A stretch of DNA of 64,000 nucleotides from Pseudonocardia terrae. GTDB taxonomy: Bacteria > Actinomycetota > Actinomycetes > Mycobacteriales > Pseudonocardiaceae. Location: positions 82,152-146,151 of the forward strand of contig NZ_JAJTTE010000013.1 of assembly GCF_021343995.1 (NCBI RefSeq), read 5' to 3'. The position numbers were made by a program, and so were the translations under genes. The first letter of the stretch is position 1. The number at the start of each line of letters is the position of its first letter. The notes under the pieces are model-generated. The model worked only from the letters and a program-made list of their open reading frames with translations. It did not search any database and had not been told where the DNA came from. Shown piece by piece: positions 61,443 through 64,000 of the stretch.

Positions 61443-62479
61443 CCACGACCCTCGGTGGCCCCGGCGCGCTGATGGCCTCGGAGACCGCCCAACAGCCCGC
61501 CGTCTGGCGCGGCCTGCTCGCCGAGTCCGGCCCGTCCGGCGCCTCCGGGATCGACGCGGCGGCCGCGCTCGTGCGCCGCCGGTCCCCCCGGTTCGTGCTC
61601 CTGGTCGCCCGCGGGACCAGCGACCACGCCGCCCTGTACGCGAAGTACCTGGTGGAGATCACGCTCGGGCTGCCCGCGGGCCTCGTCTCGCCCTCGACGT
61701 TCACCGCCTACGGCGCGCGGCCGGACCTGCGCGACGTGCTGATGATCGCCGTGAGCCAGTCCGGCGGCTCCCCCGACCTGCTGCGCACGCTGGAGGTCGC
61801 GAAGGCCGGCGGGGCGCTCACGGTGTCGGTGACCAACAACGCGGGATCCGCCCTGGCCTCGACGGCCGACGCGCACGTCGACGTCCTCGCCGGGCCGGAA
61901 CGGGCCGTCGCCGCCACCAAGTCCTACACGGCCCAGCTGCTCGCGCTGTACCTGCTGCTCGACCGGGTCCACGGGGGCTCCGGCGTGGCGGACGGGCTGC
62001 CCGACCTCGGCGACGAGGTGCTGGCCCGCGACGCCGAGATCGCCGCCCTCGCGACGCGGTACCGCTTCGCCGAACGCATGATCACCACCGGGCGCGGCTA
62101 CTCGTACCCGACCGCGCGCGAGGCGGCGCTGAAGCTGATGGAGACCGCCTACGTCTCGGCGCAGGCCTTCTCCGGGGCCGACCTGCTGCACGGGCCGCTC
62201 GCGCTGGTGGAACCGCGGGTCCCGGTGCTGGCGGTGGTGTCCGCGGGCCCGGGCGGCGAGGCCTTCCGCCCGGTGCTCGACGCCCTGGCGGAGCGGAGGG
62301 CGGACGTCCTGACCGTCGGGAGCGCCGGGGCGGGGGTCGTGCTGCCGGAGACCGCCGACGCGCTCGCCCCGCTGCTGGAGATCCTGCCCTTCCAGCTGCT
62401 GGCCCGGCACGTCGCCGTCGACCGCGGCGGCGACCCGGACGCGCCGCGCGGGCTGCGGAAGGTCACGGAGACGTTGTGA
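61439..62479 (+). CDS. SIS domain protein, glucosamine-6-phosphate deaminase-like
   Basis: A 346-residue protein with two SIS domains similar to the isomerase half of GlmS. LLVARGTSDHAALYAKYL starts the first domain, VSQSGGSPDLLRTLE contains the phosphate-binding loop, and GRGYSYPTAREAALKLMET is typical of the second. Without the glutaminase domain such proteins act as GlcN-6-P deaminase (NagB-II), converting GlcN-6-P to fructose-6-P and ammonia. GTG overlaps the kinase stop as GTGA. Confidence 0.87.
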   Translation: MTTTLGGPGALMASETAQQPAVWRGLLAESGPSGASGIDAAAALVRRRSPRFVLLVARGTSDHAALYAKYLVEITLGLPAGLVSPSTFTAYGARPDLRDVLMIAVSQSGGSPDLLRTLEVAKAGGALTVSVTNNAGSALASTADAHVDVLAGPERAVAATKSYTAQLLALYLLLDRVHGGSGVADGLPDLGDEVLARDAEIAALATRYRFAERMITTGRGYSYPTAREAALKLMETAYVSAQAFSGADLLHGPLALVEPRVPVLAVVSAGPGGEAFRPVLDALAERRADVLTVGSAGAGVVLPETADALAPLLEILPFQLLARHVAVDRGGDPDAPRGLRKVTETL

Positions 62480-63684
62480 CGCCCTCCTCGTCCGTGGGTG
62501 GTCACCGCCCCGCCCCCGGCGGTCACCCCGCACGCCCCCCGGTCGGCGGCGACGTCGTGGTCCTCGCCGCCGACACCGTCGTCCTGCCCGGCTCGTGCGG
62601 GCCCGGCTGGGTCGGCCTCGCGGGCGAGCGGATCGTGGCGACCGGGATCGGCCGCCCGCCGCGACCGGCGGACCGGGAGCTGGGCGCGGCCGTCGTCGTG
62701 CCCGGGTTCGTGGACCTGCACGTGCACGGCGGGGGCGGCGCCGCCTACACGACCGGGGATCCGGAGGAGGCCGCCCGCGCCGTGGCCTTCCACCGCGCGC
62801 ACGGCACCACCACCACGCTCGCCTCGCTGGTCACGGCCACGCCCGAGATGCTGCGCCGGGCGGTCGCGGCCCTCGCCGGGCTGGTGCAGGAGGGCGAGAT
62901 CGCCGGCGTGCACCTCGAGGGCCCGTGGCTCGCCGAGGGCCGGTGCGGCGCCCACGATCCCGTCCTCCTGCGCGACCCCGACCCGGCCGAGCTCGACGCC
63001 CTGCTCGGCACCGGCGCGATCCGGATGGTCACGCTGGCGCCGGAGCGGGAGGGCGGGCTCGACGCGGTCCGGCGGGTGGCGGGGTCGGGTGCGCTCGCCG
63101 CCGTCGGGCACACCGACGCGGGGTACGGGCTCGTCCGGGAGGCGATCGAGGCCGGGGCGCGCGTGGGCACGCACCTGTTCAACGCGATGGCCCCGCTGCA
63201 CCACCGGGAGCCGGGGCCTGCCGCCGCGCTGCTCGGCGACCCGCGCGTGACCGTCGAGCTGGTCACCGACGGCCTGCACGTGCACCCGGCGTTGTGGGAC
63301 CTGGTGCTGGCCTCCGCCGGCCCGTCGCGGGTGGCCGCGGTGAGCGACGCGATCGTCGCCGCCGGCATGCCCGACGGGCGCTACCGGCTCGGTGAGCTCG
63401 ACGTCCGGGTCGCCGGCGGGGTCGCCCGGCTGGCTGGCCGCGGCCCGATCGCCGGCAGCACCGCCACCGGCGATGCCCTGTTCCGCCGGATCGTCGACAA
63501 TGCGTCCGACCGGACGTCCGGCCTGGTCAGGGCGGTGACGATGACGGCGTCGACGCCGGCGGCGACCCTCGGCCTCGACGTCGGCGTGCTGGAACCGGGA
63601 CGCCGCGCCGACGTCGTCGTGCTGTCGCCCGAGCTGGAGGTGCAGGAGGTGTACCGGCGCGGCTCGCGGGTCCGGCCGATGTGA
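62476..63684 (+). CDS. nagA: N-acetylglucosamine-6-phosphate deacetylase NagA
   Basis: A 402-residue metal-dependent amidohydrolase that deacetylates GlcNAc-6-P. FVDLHVHGGGG has the HxH motif, HLEGPWLAEGRCGAHD matches the NagA signature, GHTDAGY, GTHLFNAMAPLHHREP and ELVTDGLHVHP follow, and VAAVSDAI carries the catalytic Asp. The first ~25 residues are a Pro/Gly-rich tail. It overlaps the SIS gene as GTGA and completes the pathway from GlcNAc to fructose-6-P. Confidence 0.94.
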   Translation: MTPSSSVGGHRPAPGGHPARPPVGGDVVVLAADTVVLPGSCGPGWVGLAGERIVATGIGRPPRPADRELGAAVVVPGFVDLHVHGGGGAAYTTGDPEEAARAVAFHRAHGTTTTLASLVTATPEMLRRAVAALAGLVQEGEIAGVHLEGPWLAEGRCGAHDPVLLRDPDPAELDALLGTGAIRMVTLAPEREGGLDAVRRVAGSGALAAVGHTDAGYGLVREAIEAGARVGTHLFNAMAPLHHREPGPAAALLGDPRVTVELVTDGLHVHPALWDLVLASAGPSRVAAVSDAIVAAGMPDGRYRLGELDVRVAGGVARLAGRGPIAGSTATGDALFRRIVDNASDRTSGLVRAVTMTASTPAATLGLDVGVLEPGRRADVVVLSPELEVQEVYRRGSRVRPM

Positions 63685-63693
63685 TCACCGGCG

Positions 63694-63861
63694 TCACCAC
63701 CACTCCTGCGGCAGCCTCGCCTCGATGTCCCGGACGTGCGCGCGGGCGCAGGCAGGGCAGAGCGCGCTCTCCCGGCCGTCGGGGTCCCGCTCGACGCTCC
63801 AGGCCAGGCGGGCGGGATCGCCGGGTTCGACCGTCGCCCCGCACCTCTCACAGGTCCACAC
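63694..63861 (-). CDS. Small zinc-ribbon protein
   Basis: A 55-residue protein with two CxxC motifs, WTCERCGATV near the start and ALCPACARAHV later, typical of a single zinc ribbon. GGAGGGG lies before the GTG at 63861; an ATG at 63909 also opens the frame, but the extra 16 residues lack any pattern. It ends 9 bases from the nagA stop, so the two are convergent. Function is unknown; similar small ribbons bind nucleic acids or proteins. Bases 63910-64000 show nothing I can support. Confidence 0.65.
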   Translation of the reverse strand: MWTCERCGATVEPGDPARLAWSVERDPDGRESALCPACARAHVRDIEARLPQEWW

Positions 63862-64000
63862 GCGCTCCCCTCCCCCGCGAGTCGGCACTTCCGGGTCACC
63901 GAACCACACGGTCCCGTTCCCCCGAGACCCCGACCCGCAGGACTCAGCCTGGATCCACTGTCGATCTTGGGTCGTGCCGCTAGTTGATCTTTGGCGTCTG

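Overview
The window is about 64 kb of very GC-rich DNA with strong G/C third-position bias, many GTG starts and short intergenic gaps. It is typical actinomycete chromosome. It carries a Pup-proteasome locus (dop, pup, prcB, prcA, pafA, mpa), the mycothiol ligase mshC, rbpA, pafBC, tatAC, helY and trmI. Their order follows the Mycobacterium tuberculosis Rv2050-Rv2130 region as I remember it. Content and style suggest a member of the Pseudonocardiaceae, possibly Pseudonocardia; that placement is inference. I see no phage, plasmid, CRISPR, transposase, tRNA or rRNA gene.

Layout. 1-12.8 kb: the 3' part of a LigD-type polymerase gene, a glycerophosphodiester phosphodiesterase, an MFS gene preceded by a 167-bp element with 29-bp terminal inverted repeats, rbpA behind a SigR-type promoter, a DUF885 peptidase, an aconitase-family hydratase divergent from an MFS transporter, a phosphoribosyltransferase, an overlapping ppm/lnt pair and a PIG-L deacetylase. 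12.8-21 kb: an amidohydrolase, a PspC protein, a secreted SGNH hydrolase, an M24 peptidase, a 5'-3' exonuclease, an Eis-type acetyltransferase and a DUF4333 membrane protein. 21-29.5 kb: helY, tatC, tatA, a small membrane protein, pafC, pafB, a small unknown gene on the other strand, and pafA. 29.5-33.2 kb: four plus-strand genes (PAP2-lipid kinase fusion, methyltransferase, fdhD, VOC protein) that separate pafA from prcA. 33.3-37.1 kb: prcA, prcB, pup, dop. 37.2-43.7 kb: an accessory block (formaldehyde dehydrogenase, Nudix, lpd, marR/yceI, AraC regulator, VOC protein) with a degenerate tandem array of about 94-bp units. 43.9-58.3 kb: mpa, trmI, a RecB-like nuclease, a thioesterase, hisG, hisE, a HAD hydrolase, metH, a PAC2 protein, an MFS gene and mshC. 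58.3-63.7 kb: an N-acetylglucosamine module (GntR regulator, sugar porter, kinase, SIS protein, NagA) with two DasR-like operators, then a small zinc-ribbon protein.

How the genes work together. Pup is deamidated by Dop, ligated to targets by PafA, recognised by Mpa and degraded by PrcA/PrcB. PafB/PafC form a DNA-damage activator. TatA/TatC export folded proteins. Lnt and Ppm act on lipoproteins and on polyprenol-mannose donors. The nag module imports, phosphorylates, deacetylates and deaminates GlcNAc under a GntR regulator.

The main regulatory theme is leaderless transcription. At least 17 genes have a TANNNT hexamer ending 6-8 nt before the start codon. The least explained sequences are the 94-bp array and the adjacent 19-bp-stem hairpin (42.7-43.3 kb), the inverted-repeat element at 1.4-1.6 kb and three short tandem-repeat loci. 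I did not find a clearly new multi-gene system; most of the window is conserved actinobacterial core.
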